Part shown: positions 9,698-20,451 of the stretch, piece by piece
Layout of the letters: each line of letters starts with the position of its first letter
How positions within the stretch are numbered: the stretch's first letter is position 1
Assembly: GCA_038277395.1 (NCBI GenBank)
Contig: CM076192.1
Coordinates: 15,144,987-15,208,986, forward strand
Length of the DNA: 64,000 nucleotides
From: Dryocosmus kuriphilus
Taxonomy: Eukaryota > Arthropoda > Insecta > Hymenoptera > Cynipidae
Direction: 5' to 3'
Position numbers and translations under genes: made by a program
The notes under the pieces: generated by a model
Database searches by the model: none
What the model was told of the DNA's origin: nothing
Seen by the model: only the letters and a program-made list of their open reading frames with translations

Positions 9698-10931
9698 ATG
9701 GAGGAAATATTGAACATTCAAGCACCAGTGAGATTTGACGAGTCAATTGCCCACTATGGGATTCATGCACATTAGCCTTATGCCTCATCATCATTCAACA
9801 ACAGTGATTAAATTAGAATCGCTGTTCAGCATCAAGATTTGTGTATACTACCTAGCAAGAGTTCATTGCACGTGTACGGAAGACTGACTAGGGATGCTGA
9901 TGTAGCCAGAAATGTTACTGCCACAAATTTTGTGAGTAATGCCATCTGCTATCTGTTTGATGAAGTTCGCTATGAACTCAATGGTATTGAGATTGATCGT
10001 TGTAAAAATTTTGGTCTCACAAGCACCATAAAGGGTTACATCTCTCTCATTCCTGGACAAAGTTATCTTATGGAGAATGCAAGATGGCTAGACATTTCCG
10101 AAGGAACAGAACGTCTCACCAATGGGAAGGGATACTTTGATGTTACTATACCGCTCAGTATGATTCTAGGATTTGCCGAAGACTTTCAAAAAATTGTTGT
10201 GAATGCAAAGCATGAACTTATCCTGACAAGATCACGCAGTGACTTGAACGCAATCATTCATGAGCGAGCAGACCCTGGAAACGAAGAACAGTTTAGGATC
10301 ACGATTCAAAAAGTGGAGTGGATGACTCCATATGTAATGGGTTCAGATCAACAGAAGATACATCTTTTGAACTTTATTGGACACCCTGACCACTATGAGC
10401 TTTCGCTCATGGGAATTGTATGAATATCCGTTGCTTCCCACCATCTCAAGACACATATGGGCTGTGAAAACGTCAACTCAGTTGGAAAAACCACGTCACG
10501 TTATCCTGGGTTTCCAGGCTGGCAGAAAGGATTGGCGAGCAAGATATGCTAATCGTTTTGACCATTGCAATATAACCAATGTCAAGGTATTTCTCAATTC
10601 ACAGTACTATCCATACGGCAATCTGAACTTAAACATTAATCACAATCAGTTTGCACTACTGTATGAAATGTATGCAAACTTTCAGACAGCCTACTATAGG
10701 AAAGAGGCTGAACCGATGTTGAAGAAAAACGCTTTCAAAGAACACACTCCCCTGATTGTTATTGACTGCTCAAAACAAAATGAGTTTCTCAAACAGGCCT
10801 CTGCAGACGTTCGTTTGGAATTTGAATCTGGAGACAATTTTCCCGCTGAAACGTCAGCCTACTGCTTCATCATACATGATCGTGTTATTCAACACCAACC
10901 TTTCAGTGGTAGTGTGAAAAAGTTGATTTAG
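9698..10931 (+). pseudogene. Polinton major capsid protein (double jelly-roll), broken
   Basis: Probable hexon-like capsid protein. From ATG 9698 (MEEILNIQAPVRF) the frame has a TAG near 9773 and a TAA near 9809. It is then open from 9839 to 10423 (LHVYGRLTRDADVARN, DEVRYELNGIEID, KVEWMTPYV). A frameshift near 10,375 moves to the frame ending at 10931 (FRSWELYEYPLLP, RFDHCNI, LNSQYYPYGNLNL, LVIDCSKQNE, VKKLI). All parts match the insect Polinton capsid protein that I know, about 410 residues in total. Three lesions make it non-functional. Confidence 0.88.
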
Positions 10932-10981
10932 GATGAAGGTAGAGGTGGGGGTAATGCTAGCAGTGGTGGTGGGGGAAAAGT

Positions 10982-11017
10982 TATAAAAGAAATGATTCCA
11001 GCGATTGGAATTCAGTT
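10982..11017 (+). promoter_or_regulatory. TATA plus initiator for gene A
   Basis: TATAAAAG at 10982-10989 is followed 30 bases later by TCAGTTT (11012-11018), an arthropod initiator match. The ATG is at 11027, so the predicted leader is only about 15 bases. The same TATA-TCAGTT-ATG layout precedes the homologous gene at 43052. Confidence 0.65.
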
Positions 11018-11026
11018 TGCATCGAA

Positions 11027-11650
11027 ATGGACTTTATAGTAGGTGTGCAAGGCTTCAGAAAGCCCATTAACCAGTTTGTTGCCAAAGAGTTAGCTGTAGT
11101 TCCCCTCCAGGAAGACTCTCAACTTGTGGTGTACTTGCTTCAACAGCCTTGCCACTGGCATATGTTGACTGCCCGATACAGGAGTGAAAACTTGTGGCTG
11201 ATGCGCAATTATCATGGTCTTGAATGTATGGCTGGAGATATACCCTATGAGGAAGTGAGGTCTTTGATTCGAGACACAATACATGGTGCTAATGCGGTCT
11301 ACGTCAAACGATTGGAAAAGAAAAAGTGTTTGGAGCAATTTCTGCAAAATATGACTGATCTGGCAGATCTGAGATGTCCTGCGCTCCATAAATTATCCAA
11401 CACACTCTCCGTCAGGTGCAATCACCACACTCAGTACTGGAATAAAAACTGTGCAGTTAAAAATGCTCTGGTCCTCAGGACCTGGCTCTTGGCTCCTCGG
11501 GATCAACCATTTATCAGGAATTACTCTCAAAGTGGTGTCGATCAAGTGGACAACATTAATGATGGGAAAATAAAAACTTGTGATAATGATGAGGGAATGA
11601 ATGATGATTTTGAAATTGGTTTCAATCAGAGACCCAAACCGCTAGCTTAA
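11027..11650 (+). CDS. Polinton cargo gene A, 207 aa, intact, function unknown
   Basis: This fully open frame starts MDFIVGVQGFRKPIN. Blocks shared with the foldback-element homologue at 43052 are FIVxxQGF, FxxKELAxxPLQED, YRSENLWLMxNYHGLE, PYEEV, YVKxLxKK, and a Cys/His set near residues 118-146 (RCPALHKL, CNHH, NCAVKNALVL). The N-terminal D/Q-G-F strand followed by KELA is reminiscent of RNase H-fold (DEDD) exonucleases, but the metal-binding acidic set is incomplete, so this is only inference. The C-terminal 50 residues are acidic and absent from the foldback copy. It follows the capsid genes and has its own TATA/initiator. Confidence 0.75.
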   Translation: MDFIVGVQGFRKPINQFVAKELAVVPLQEDSQLVVYLLQQPCHWHMLTARYRSENLWLMRNYHGLECMAGDIPYEEVRSLIRDTIHGANAVYVKRLEKKKCLEQFLQNMTDLADLRCPALHKLSNTLSVRCNHHTQYWNKNCAVKNALVLRTWLLAPRDQPFIRNYSQSGVDQVDNINDGKIKTCDNDEGMNDDFEIGFNQRPKPLA

Positions 11651-12240
11651 TCGGTTTTAATCGGGAGTAGTACTTGTCTAAGAGAGATTTGACGTTGTAC
11701 AGTCTAGGTTAGGTTTTAATTGGTTTAAATACAATTACAAATAAAACCTTTGTATTAAAAGAAAAAATTTGTGAGTAATAAATCATAGCATGAAAAGATA
11801 AACTGTCTGTGTACTCATTACATAGTTTTAATTTATAGATGAGAAAATAGAAACAGATGAGTCTGACGTTTTTTCCGCTTTGCGTTACTTTAATTAAGAG
11901 AAAATTGAGTGTTCTTTTTTCGCTTTGCTAGAATTTCACCGACGGAATTTTCTTTCTTTAAACAACAACGATAGATTTTCATCACATCGATGGGTTGAAT
12001 TTCACACTCCGAGCATCGAGGGACTTTAAAAATGCGTGATGAAAACAAGTTTATGCGTGTTAAAACTTGTCGAAACTTCTTGAAAACTTACAAACACACA
12101 CACACACATACACACTTCCTACACAGTGCCTTATAGAAGATTCTGGTGCGGGAAATCATTGCATCATGTTGCGAAACGTGTTAAGACTTGTTGAGCTCCT
12201 CGATCCTTCTAGAGTGTAGGTAGAGTGGGGGTTACAAGTC
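11651..12240. other. A-B intergenic region with heat-shock-like motifs
   Basis: This is noncoding. AATAAA hexamers near 11740 and 11777 could end gene A. An (AC)n run lies at about 12091-12107. A GAAgaTTC dimer is at 12136-12143 and a TTCtaGA half-match at 12207-12213. The segment 11998-12080 resembles, in reverse, the inner left terminal region of the second Polinton (about 30220-30290). Confidence 0.5.
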
Positions 12241-12276
12241 TATAAAAACAGTATCAGATTACGGAGCCTTCAGTCT
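12241..12276 (+). promoter_or_regulatory. TATA plus initiator for gene B
   Basis: TATAAAAA at 12241-12248 is followed about 30 bases downstream by TTCAGTCT (about 12269-12276). The leader then runs about 60 bases to the ATG at 12334. Confidence 0.6.
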
Positions 12277-12333
12277 ATCTTCAAACATTCAGGGTGTAAA
12301 GCGAATCAATTTATTATCCCAGAGAAGAATAAA

Positions 12334-12582
12334 ATGGATCTCATCGTTGTAAAAAGAGTTGGCCAATTGGAAAATATTCTCTCAGTGACATCATTGGCTG
12401 ATCTTATAGTGAAGAAAAAATATGCAGTCACAAAATTGATGAAAGTGCAAACGAAATATGGAACAAAATTCATGACCAAGTTGGACAACGAGATGTTCGT
12501 ATACTTACCGAACCGAATAAACAAAATCTTTGAAGATCCACAATACATGGAAACATTTGAGAAACTAGAAATTGCTGCATAG
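12334..12582 (+). CDS. Polinton cargo gene B, 82 aa, intact, function unknown
   Basis: This open frame starts MDLIVVKRVGQLENIL. The pattern is a short N-terminal helix, then strand-like segments: KYAVTKLMKVQTKYGTKF, LDNEMFVYLPNRI and a terminal helix. The foldback element has a relative at 44023 (VKNICRVQRKYGVRIVVELEE, FLSGRLLKVF). The alternating strands with a conserved KYG turn would suit a small OB-fold nucleic-acid-binding protein, but this is inference only. AATAAA hexamers lie downstream near 12655. Confidence 0.65.
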   Translation: MDLIVVKRVGQLENILSVTSLADLIVKKKYAVTKLMKVQTKYGTKFMTKLDNEMFVYLPNRINKIFEDPQYMETFEKLEIAA

Positions 12583-12936
12583 AAGAAAAAGCTTTCCTTT
12601 TACTACTTTGGTGGTAAATACAACATGTTCGAATTTCAATATGTTGATTGAGTAAATAAATTATAACATTTACTGATACATTCTCTGTGTACTTATTTGT
12701 TAATTTCAGTTTATAGATAAGTTAAATTCAGTTAGCTTTGATTTTCCTTATTTGTTTCTCAACGATGGATATCCAACACATCGAAGGGTTGAATTTCTTT
12801 CCATAATAACATCGAGGGACTTTGGAACATCGATGGGCAGAAATTTCCAATATTGTTAGCTCTTTTTATCGTTAAATTACAGGTGAGTATACTATTAAAT
12901 TTACCTTTGTAATCTATGCGTGCCGAAAATTTGCAT

Positions 12937-13165
12937 GTGAGTGAAATCGAGCGAAGCTAGCTGGGTGAATGTATGTGTTTGTCCGGTATCGTGTATGTAT
13001 GTAAATGAAGAAGTGTGAGTGAAATCGAGTGAAGCTGGTTGAATGATTGTGTTTGTGCGGCACCGTATATGTATGTAGATGAAGAGGTGTGAGTGAAATC
13101 GAGCGAAGCTGGGTGAATGTATGTGTTTGTGTGGCATCGTATATGTATGTAAATGAAGAAGTGTG
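12937..13165. repeat. minisatellite, 74-78-bp unit, about three copies
   Basis: Units begin GTGAGTGAAATCGAGYGAAG at 12937, 13015 and 13089. They continue with GTATGTGTTTGT and a TATGTATGTARATGAAGA block. Confidence 0.88.
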
Positions 13166-13211
13166 TATGTGTGTTAAATAATTTATGTGTGTTGAAAAAT
13201 TGCATCATTGT

Positions 13212-13475
13212 GCGTGTTCCAACAGGCTTGAGGTATTACGTCATCATGCTTGTCGAAACCTGTCTAGAGATTCCGCGTTGGACAGGAAGGGCGGGTCGAA
13301 GGGGAAGCGGAAGCTGGTGAGAGGAAACGCCACGGCTATCATTATGCGTGTTCCAACAGGCTTGAGATATTGCGTCATCATGCTTGGCGAAACCTGTCTA
13401 GAGATGCCGCGTCGAAGGGGGAAAGGGCGGATGAGAGGGGAAGCGGAAGCCGGTGAGAGGAAGCCGATGGAGAGT
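13212..13475. repeat. tandem duplication of about 134 bp
   Basis: GCGTGTTCCAACAGGCTTGA starts at 13212 and 13346. Both copies continue through ACCTGTCTAGAGATKCCGCG and end in purine-rich GGGGAAGCGGAAGC. Confidence 0.85.
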
Positions 13476-13554
13476 GAGAGAGATAGAATATTCGAGAAAT
13501 AAATTCCAATACATAACCTTAATAGTAATAAGGAATGTATTCTGACTTACGCTA

Positions 13555-13862
13555 CAGGGAAAAGTGATTGCATTTCTTGAGCAGAACCCAGAAGAATTGT
13601 TGTTTTTCAATATCTGATTATCTTGAGACTTTCGAGTTTTGATTCAGGAACTATTAGTCGTACGGAATTTTACAAGAGGAAAAAGTGATTGCATTACCTG
13701 AGCACAATTGTTGTTTTTCAATATTTGATTATTTTGAGATTTTTGAGTTTTGATTCAGGAATAGTCGTACGGAATTTTACAAGAGGCAAAAGTGATTGCA
13801 TTTCTTGAGCACAATTGTTGTTTTCAATATCTGATTATTTTGAGATTTTGAATTATTGCATC
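13555..13862. repeat. tandem repeat, about 108-121-bp unit, three copies
   Basis: AAAGTGATTGCATT recurs at about 13561, 13682 and 13789. Each copy continues with TTGTTGTTTTTCAATATYTGATTAT and a TTTGATTCAGGA block with small indels. Confidence 0.82.
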
Positions 13863-13917
13863 ATCTTGCATAATGTAATGAGACTCCCCTTTTGCCCCTC
13901 CGTCTCTTCTCACACCC

Positions 13918-14218
13918 ATAATAAGGTCAGTGTTGGAGAGAGAGAGAGGTAGAAAGCGTGTTCAAACCTGCATCGCTTGCCTGTTGAAATAAATGGCGAT
14001 GAATTGTCGCGCCTATAAACTTCTAGGATCAATAATATCAAGATAATGAGGTCAGTATTGGAGAGAGAGAGAGAGAGAGGGGGAAAACACGTTTGAACTT
14101 GCATCCCATTGAATTAATGCTCTTATACTGTAGTACACAAGCCGATGTAGAGTGAGGGGGAGAGAATTTTTCAGAAGTAAATTCCAATATATAACCTTAA
14201 TAGTAATAAAGAATGCGG
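13918..14218. repeat. (GA)n-containing duplication and a copy of the 13,501 block
   Basis: AAGGTCAGTGTTGGAGAGAG (about 13923) recurs as GAGGTCAGTATTGGAGAGAG near 14049, each followed by CAAACCTGCATC-like sequence. AAATTCCAATAYATAACCTT occurs at 13501 and at 14177. Confidence 0.7.
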
Positions 14219-14499
14219 CGTTCAGGCAAAGCTTGTAGTGATGCTACATATGGTAAATACCTACTTCAACATTCCTACTTTACCGATACAGGGTATTACC
14301 GACTGTCGATAACAGACATTGGCGCCATCTATGTATCTGCGAAAAATGAAGTTTATTGTAGTGGAAGCCTACCTTACCGACTCAGGGTAACACCGACTGT
14401 CGATAACTTAGCACGGACGTGTACCATTGAGGGAGTAGTGGCTCCATCTATCGGCGAGAGCGCGAAGCTTGTCGTGCTGTCACAGAAAGCTCTACTACT

Positions 14500-15060
14500 C
14501 TGGGGTAATTTTACTGAACTTATTTACGCATACACTAACGTCGGTGACACATGTACTGCCTTCCACCTAACGCGTCCTTCTCATTGGTTATCTTTAATTG
14601 TTAATAACTCAGTAATTATTAATTTTACAAAAAAATTTTATTATAATTTTCGACTCCATTTTTTTTTTTTTTGGAATTCAGAAATATATAAATGTATTTT
14701 TAGTACTGGGACATCCTGCATATATATATATATAATGAAATTAATTTCTTGATTTTGAAAAAGTTCTTCTTAAAGACGTAAAAAATTTGAAAATTGGTAC
14801 GATATTTTTCAAAAAATATTATTCAAATGATAAAGTTGAAGTTTACGAAGATTATTTTGGTACTTCGAAATTATTTAAAATAGAGTCAAAAGTTATGATA
14901 ATATAGATGACATTCCAACTGGTAGGCCATCTGTGCCAGGCATTTGTGAAGCGAAAATAAAAGATCTAAAAGGCTTGCTAAAATATTGTGAGGTTAATAT
15001 CGATAGGGTAGCAATAAATATAAATTTAAGGGATAGTTGTTATAGAAGTAGTGTTAGATA
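14500..15060. other. AT-rich noncoding sequence
   Basis: This is the flank of the Polinton end, with a T11 run and a short (AT)n near 14720. No gene is supported. A 179-codon open frame crossing the Polinton end (14213-14752) is low complexity and not credible. Confidence 0.55.
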
Positions 15061-16300
15061 TTAAGTTAGGTTACGCATGAGGGATGGCTGGCTCTCATTA
15101 GACAAAGAAAAAAAAGTCCAGCCACAAGTTTTTAATTATCCTGACATGCTCTCCCCTATTGCACTCAATAGGACGGAGAGAGACAGCGCACGCTATAGAC
15201 AGGCAGAGAGTGATGTATCGCAAGGATGCCGCTCTCTCTCTCTCTCTCTCTCTCTAATGTCAAACGGTTCTGCCCATAGGGGAGAAGTACCAAGAAGCTC
15301 CGCTCGATGGCACACAAACTGGGCTCCCGCAAGCAAGGAGAAACGCTGGGTCTATAAAGGCGGCACGTTTCCCTGAGTTGGGGCTTCCTTCGAGCTTCGG
15401 TTCAGGAAGTGATACCTTTCCATTGCTTGGTGAAAGGGCTGGTTATAGGTGTTCCCCTATATTCCGCTTCCGAATCCTACTAGGAAAGTTTTGTTGTGCG
15501 AAAGCCAAAGGCCGGTGCTGTGTACTCGACAGTCGGTTAGAGCATCCCCTCTAATCCTGTGTCCGTGGCACAACACCGAGAGCGGATTTGTTGGTGGCTA
15601 ATATACGGTGTTCCCCGTATATCAGCATCGATACAAACCCGCGGAGGAAGCTCCGTTGCGGTAGACTACAGGGTCAGCTGGTGGCTGGAGTGTGGCTCCC
15701 TATACACCCGCATCGACGTTGGCTGTGGAGCTGCTCGCAACGAGTGTAGTGTGAGAGACCCTTGGGTCCCTCACCTTTAATTCCCCTGTCTCGAGACTTG
15801 CACCTAAATGGTTCTTTTAAGAACCACAAACCTTACTTCTGTGCTTATGAATTAGAGAGAGACAGATTGCTACGCGAATTATTGGATAGGAATCCTTATT
15901 TTGAATACTCAATTAATATTAGAAATCTTAGGGACCCAGGGTCACGATATAACTTATAAAATTAAACTTATGTATTAGGAATTCGAACCAGCAATCCACA
16001 AGGTTGGATTGTTTAAAAATCTTGATTATTCTTTTCTTCCTTCGAGATTATTATGCGAATTGATAAAATAAACCAAGGTCTGAGGATTATTCTGTAATGG
16101 ACGAACGAAAATTCTATAAATTACAGCACAGTGTTAGCACGCTATTTCTTGTCGGTTTCTGATAATTCTGTTATATCGCTCTTTGATCCTACCATATACC
16201 ACGTAGGAAGATATGAGACATGATTTATCTTGTAATTGATTCCCTAATTATTAAATATATGTATTAAAATTGACTCAGTTTTTTGTTTACTCTCGTGATC
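15061..16300. other. unidentified GC-richer block, possibly part of a retroelement
   Basis: This block is distinctly richer in GC than its flanks up to about 15780. It holds a (CT)n run (15235-15255) and TATAAAGG near 15354 followed by leader-like sequence. This looks like an LTR or 5' untranslated region, but I find no terminal TG/CA pair, primer-binding site or coding domain. Short open frames here are not convincing. Confidence 0.3.
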
Positions 16301-18300
16301 GGCCTCATTTCTAAATATTTTCTCACCCTTTACCAAAGTGAGACCTTACAATATTTAAGCCCAAAAGATCAAGCGTACTATACCGAACATTTCGAAAAAG
16401 TTGGAAAGAAAGAAGATAAAATGAATGGAAAAAAAGAAACTTCAAAAGAAGTAAAAGTTACAAAGGGAAAATTGAATATAAAAAACGACAGTTGAAGGGA
16501 AAGAAAAACCAACGACAAAAAAAAAAGAAAACCCCCAAAAAAATTTCAAAATCAACGCTAAAGCTAAGAAAGTAGTGAAAAAGAAAAAGGGAAAAATTTT
16601 AGTAACGAAATAAAAAGTAATTCTCAAAAAAATTCAAATGCGAAAAAAAGTTAAAGAAATCAGGCTTAGACAATAAAGTAAGAAACTACAGTTATTAATA
16701 TTGTTAGTATATAATAGGAAAATATAAAATAAATTATAACTGAAAACTGTTGTAAAATATATTTTATTGTGCAATGAATAAATAAAATAAAGAGGTAAAA
16801 TTTTTGTCGTTTTAAGATTGTTTATTAATATTTGTAAAATTTTCCATTTTTCGAAACAAAAATTGCCTACTTTAATAACTTAATACAATACGTAGCTTGT
16901 TATGAAAATTTAAACACAAAAAACAAACATCGCAATGTGTATAACGGTTACAGCGCTTTTCACCCACCGCGGCCGGGCGAGCGCGCGGCAGATTCATTTT
17001 ACAAATAATGTTATAGCTATTCAACAAACGCATATAGAAAATTGAAACTTCCCAGAAAACTTCTTTAGACCTATATAAATACAATTATATTTGTTAGAAG
17101 TTGAAAATCGAAAATTCGTACCACAAATTTTTCCTTTGAAAGAATTTCGTTTTTTTTCGACGAAAAATTTTCAAAAAATCGCCATTTTGTTTCTAATTAC
17201 TATTAAGAGCTCCTATAGGGCTTAGAATTTATCTCAAAGTTTGAAACAAAGACATTAAGATTCACCAAAGATAAAGCGAGTTAAAGGCAAAATTTCTTTA
17301 GAACATGATTTCCCAAAAAACGTCGTTTTTTGTTTATAACAAAAGAAATTGCAAAAACAAAAATTTTTGTTCAATAGAAAAAAGATGCGCAATAAAATTC
17401 TGTACATGACTCTACTTTTCAAATTTCAATTTAAGAGACTTTGAAAAATACATTGATGGACAATACTTATTTTCAGTTTTTCAGTTATACTTCCCTCTTC
17501 GATCCAGGCCCTCATCTGACCTTGGAGTCTAATTCAGCGACCTCAAGAAACCTGTAATATCAATTCTTAACCATATCAGTGTTGTTTTTGCAGCTTTGAT
17601 CCGACATATTGGAACCGCCATTTTGAATTTTGACACTTTCACCTTATATTCAAAATTAGCGACCCAAAGAACATCTAAATACCGTGAATGGTGGAATTTT
17701 AATCGATGAAAATAGTTCAGGCCTCGAAGGAATCGAATAGGACATTCAATCGACTTTTTCTCAGAACTATTAAGTCCTAGGTTGACTTACAGGCCAGATT
17801 TGGAATCAGCATGAAAAGATATGTTTAAAAAAATATGCACCACATAAATTGTAACACCCGAGTACTCGTGGTTATCGATAATCTAAAATTTTTTCGAAAA
17901 ATATCAAATTTAACCCAGATTTTCAAGGTCAAAAATATATTTTTTCGCCTTCTTCGTATTTATTTTTCCTTTATTCTGCTGGCATTGATCTATAGTTTAA
18001 ACAAAATTCATCCCTCGAAGTTATTTCTATCAAACTACGATTTTGAAACGAAAAGTACGTTTGTTCCCACTCTGGCGACATCTCCATGTCTGGCTTCTTC
18101 TTCTTTTTTCTTCGTTGGCGCTATACCAGCTTATGAAAGCTTTGTATATCGGTCATGACCAAGTTTTGGGAGTATGGACTCCGCAGAATCTGAAACAGAT
18201 ATTTAGACAACACTCGACTTTGACAGCTCACGAGAGATGGCAGTCAATCCGATTTCCCAACGTACGTAGATAGGGCGGCGAATATCAAAAGGCCCAGCCA
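16301..18300. other. AT-rich noncoding sequence with dispersed repeat motifs
   Basis: There are A-rich runs at 16380-16680. A block at about 17480-17720 has AATTCAGCGACC and CCGCCATTTTGAATTTT motifs that reappear at 49,090-49,330 and 54,330-54,670. I see no gene. Confidence 0.5.
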
Positions 18301-18373
18301 CCCTGTGCGGAATGAAAACTTAGAAAAGGCCTCTGAAGAAGGCGGCCGAGATAAGATTTAAGTGTAGGTTAGC

Positions 18374-18796
18374 TTAAATTTTAAAGCTGGCTTTTATAAG
18401 GAATTTGAATAACTGACTGGCGGTTTTAAGGAACGAGTTAACTAATATTTGGTAAGAACAAAAAAAGGAAGGGCATTTTAGAAGTTTGGTTAGAGCTTTA
18501 GTTAGATCTGATTTGTAGTCATCGAATCTCGGAAATGCCCAAAGAATGTGGTCTAGGTCTTCATCGACCTGAGGGTCACATGGGCATTCTCCGGAAGGCA
18601 TTATGTTTTTCCTTGCAAGGCTAGCATTCAAAGCAAAATGATTACTTCGCATGCAACATAGAGAGACTAGCCGCTCTCTAGGAGCAGTGAATGATGAGAA
18701 CCAGGGTTTTCTCCTGTATTTATAGTACTTCTGGGTAAAGAGAGCGAATCTGTGAAGTCTTGCGAGCGCGCGGAAAATTACAGATGAATTAACCAC
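18374..18796 (-). pseudogene. C-terminal fragment of a non-LTR retrotransposon polyprotein
   Basis: The 140-codon frame resembles the C-terminal end of LINE-type ORF2 proteins (R1/I/jockey group). It has LVSLCCMRSNHFALNASLA followed by the zinc-finger-like PSGECPCDPQVDEDLDHILWAFPRF. The Cys normally preceding PRF in such CCHC motifs is Phe here. Nothing of the reverse transcriptase lies upstream, so this is a 5'-truncated copy, as usual for LINEs. The 3' side runs to about 18300 without a clear poly-A. The clade is uncertain. Confidence 0.65.
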
Positions 18797-18829
18797 GGCT
18801 CGAAACAGCTAACCCTTCAGCTTAAGCAA

Positions 18830-19745
18830 CGTTACAATAAAATTTAGATGGTGGGCTCACTGGTAATCCGCGGAGAAAGTGAAGCACGTGGCCATTAAAT
18901 AATTTAATAGATGAGTACTTCCTCTACATCTTAATAGAAGATTGGAATTAAAACCAATCGGCCGGTCCTTGGATTATATTTCATCCCTCCGTGAATTCAA
19001 CATTGTAAAAATTAATTTGAGATTCGCGTGACTTGCTTTCTGGAGAGGAGAGAGGGGCAAATCAAAATACTCCTAATCATTGAGAAAGCATCGTGTGAAG
19101 TAGGAAGCTCTTTCGGCTGACCTCATCATCCCTAGACGAATATACGAAAACCGGTGCAAATCAAACTGAAATATTTAACTGAAACATCCGATCTAGCCTC
19201 TATCAGGGTCCAATGCGACGATTATAAATTATGTTTAATATCTAATTATGACTTTTTCGTGACCGGTTGAGGAGAAGCTTTGACCGATTGAGGAGAAGCT
19301 TTTATTTCAACGTCCCCCCATCAGACCGGAAGTTTCCCCGACAAGATCCAGTAAAACCCTAGCACTATAAATTCGAAATAATCTATTGGAAAAGAAATTA
19401 AACGGCAGAAAAATCGTCTCCCGAGAAATAAGAGACATGCTTGACAAAACTGTATAGTGGACATAAGGTTACTTAACTATTAGGTTCAATTTCGTAACGA
19501 ACTTATATTCTAGAGCAATAAAAAGTTAATCCAAATTTCTATTATTTCTATTACCAGAAAAGACGTAACTCAAGATCCCTTTTCAGTATAATTCTGCCCC
19601 TCATTATACTATAGAATCGAGAATCCAAAAAGGTAAAAAAAATTCCACCATGATCATTTATAAAAAAAAAAGAAAGGAAGCAAATGGTAAATGGAATTGA
19701 TATTGGTGTCTCGCACCCGAAGGAGGGAGAGGACATGAAATTTTA
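18830..19745. other. noncoding, probable 3' end of the gypsy-type element
   Basis: Downstream (minus direction) of the integrase tail a purine-rich GATGGGGGGAC (rc of about 19312-19322) could be the polypurine tract before a 3' LTR. A short direct repeat (CCGGTTGAGGAGAAGCTTT and CCGATTGAGGAGAAGCTTT) occurs at about 19263-19300. No matching 5' LTR was found, so LTR limits are not given. Confidence 0.35.
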
Positions 19746-20448
19746 TCAAGGTTTTAAGTTATTATAAGGTTTTAAATCCTTGGTATGACAAGCATATGGG
19801 ACTAGTTTTCCCTTACTGTCGGTAATCTCAAAATCCGTATTATATAGATCTTTACAAATTTTAAAAATTACGGACAGGTATTCGGGTTTAAATAAAATCG
19901 TTAGGCCTTTATCTTTAGAAGACAACATTCTATCGCTTTGCAAAACCCTGTAACCTACTTGATAGGTACGAGGACGAGCTCGCAAATTATAATGATGTGC
20001 TTGCTGATCGCGTGCCGCTTGAAGGTTAATCTAACGAGATCATGCAGTGCGTCGAGTTTTTTTATTCTTTTGGACAGGCGTCGACTTTTCTAGACGGTCG
20101 TATCTGATGATCTGCCGGCTTGATTTCATCGTACAATGCACCTGATGGTAGGCGATCGCGGCCAAACTTTAGGAACGTGGGTGAAATCTTCAAGGAAGAG
20201 TGATATGCGGTACTGAACGGTTCTTTCCCTTGGTAAATTTTAATTCTTTCCTCTAACAGTTTTTCCAATTGGGTTTCTTGATTGCTATTTAATGCAGCAA
20301 TAACCTCACAAACCTCTGAAGGATACTCATTCTGTTTTTCAATTATTCCTGCTTGATCTAAAATTTTGTCTGATAAAAATGCCCTGTTTTTAAAACTAAA
20401 CCGTTGGTTTCTATTATTTATTTCTACTGATTTGCTAATTTTTTCCAT
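19746..20448 (-). pseudogene. gypsy pol remnant: pre-RT linker fused to integrase C-terminus
   Basis: The frame 20062-20448 contains a linker with QLEKLLEERIKIYQG, typical of sequence just before RT. It passes straight into AYHSSLKISPTFLKFGRD, which belongs to the end of the integrase core. The frame 19746-19985 gives the integrase tail YQVGYRVLQSDRMLSSKDKG followed by LVPYACHTKDLKPY. The junction near 20230 therefore marks an in-frame deletion of roughly three kilobases, judged from usual pol size. A further break lies between 20062 and 19985. It is not functional. Confidence 0.75.
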
Positions 20449-20451
20449 TTC

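Larger units (their letters stand above)
12583..14499. repeat. right terminal inverted-repeat region of Polinton copy 1
   Basis: A long noncoding, repeat-built terminal region. The outermost part (about 14290-14499) matches, in inverted orientation, 29650-29860 at the left end of Polinton copy 2. Both outer ends read AGTAGTA in the inward direction (right end rc at 14493-14499, left end at 29650-29656). Inside are several tandem repeats, listed separately. The exact end is inferred from this comparison because the left end of copy 1 is outside the window. Confidence 0.65.

Noticed and set aside
14213..14752. 179-codon open frame on the plus strand
   Set aside because: It covers the Polinton terminal repeat and AT-rich flank, ends in low-complexity Phe/Ile runs and has no domain or conserved counterpart in the other terminal copy.
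15077..15376. 99-codon Ser/Leu-containing frame
   Set aside because: Contains the (CT)n microsatellite read as Ser-Leu; no domain.
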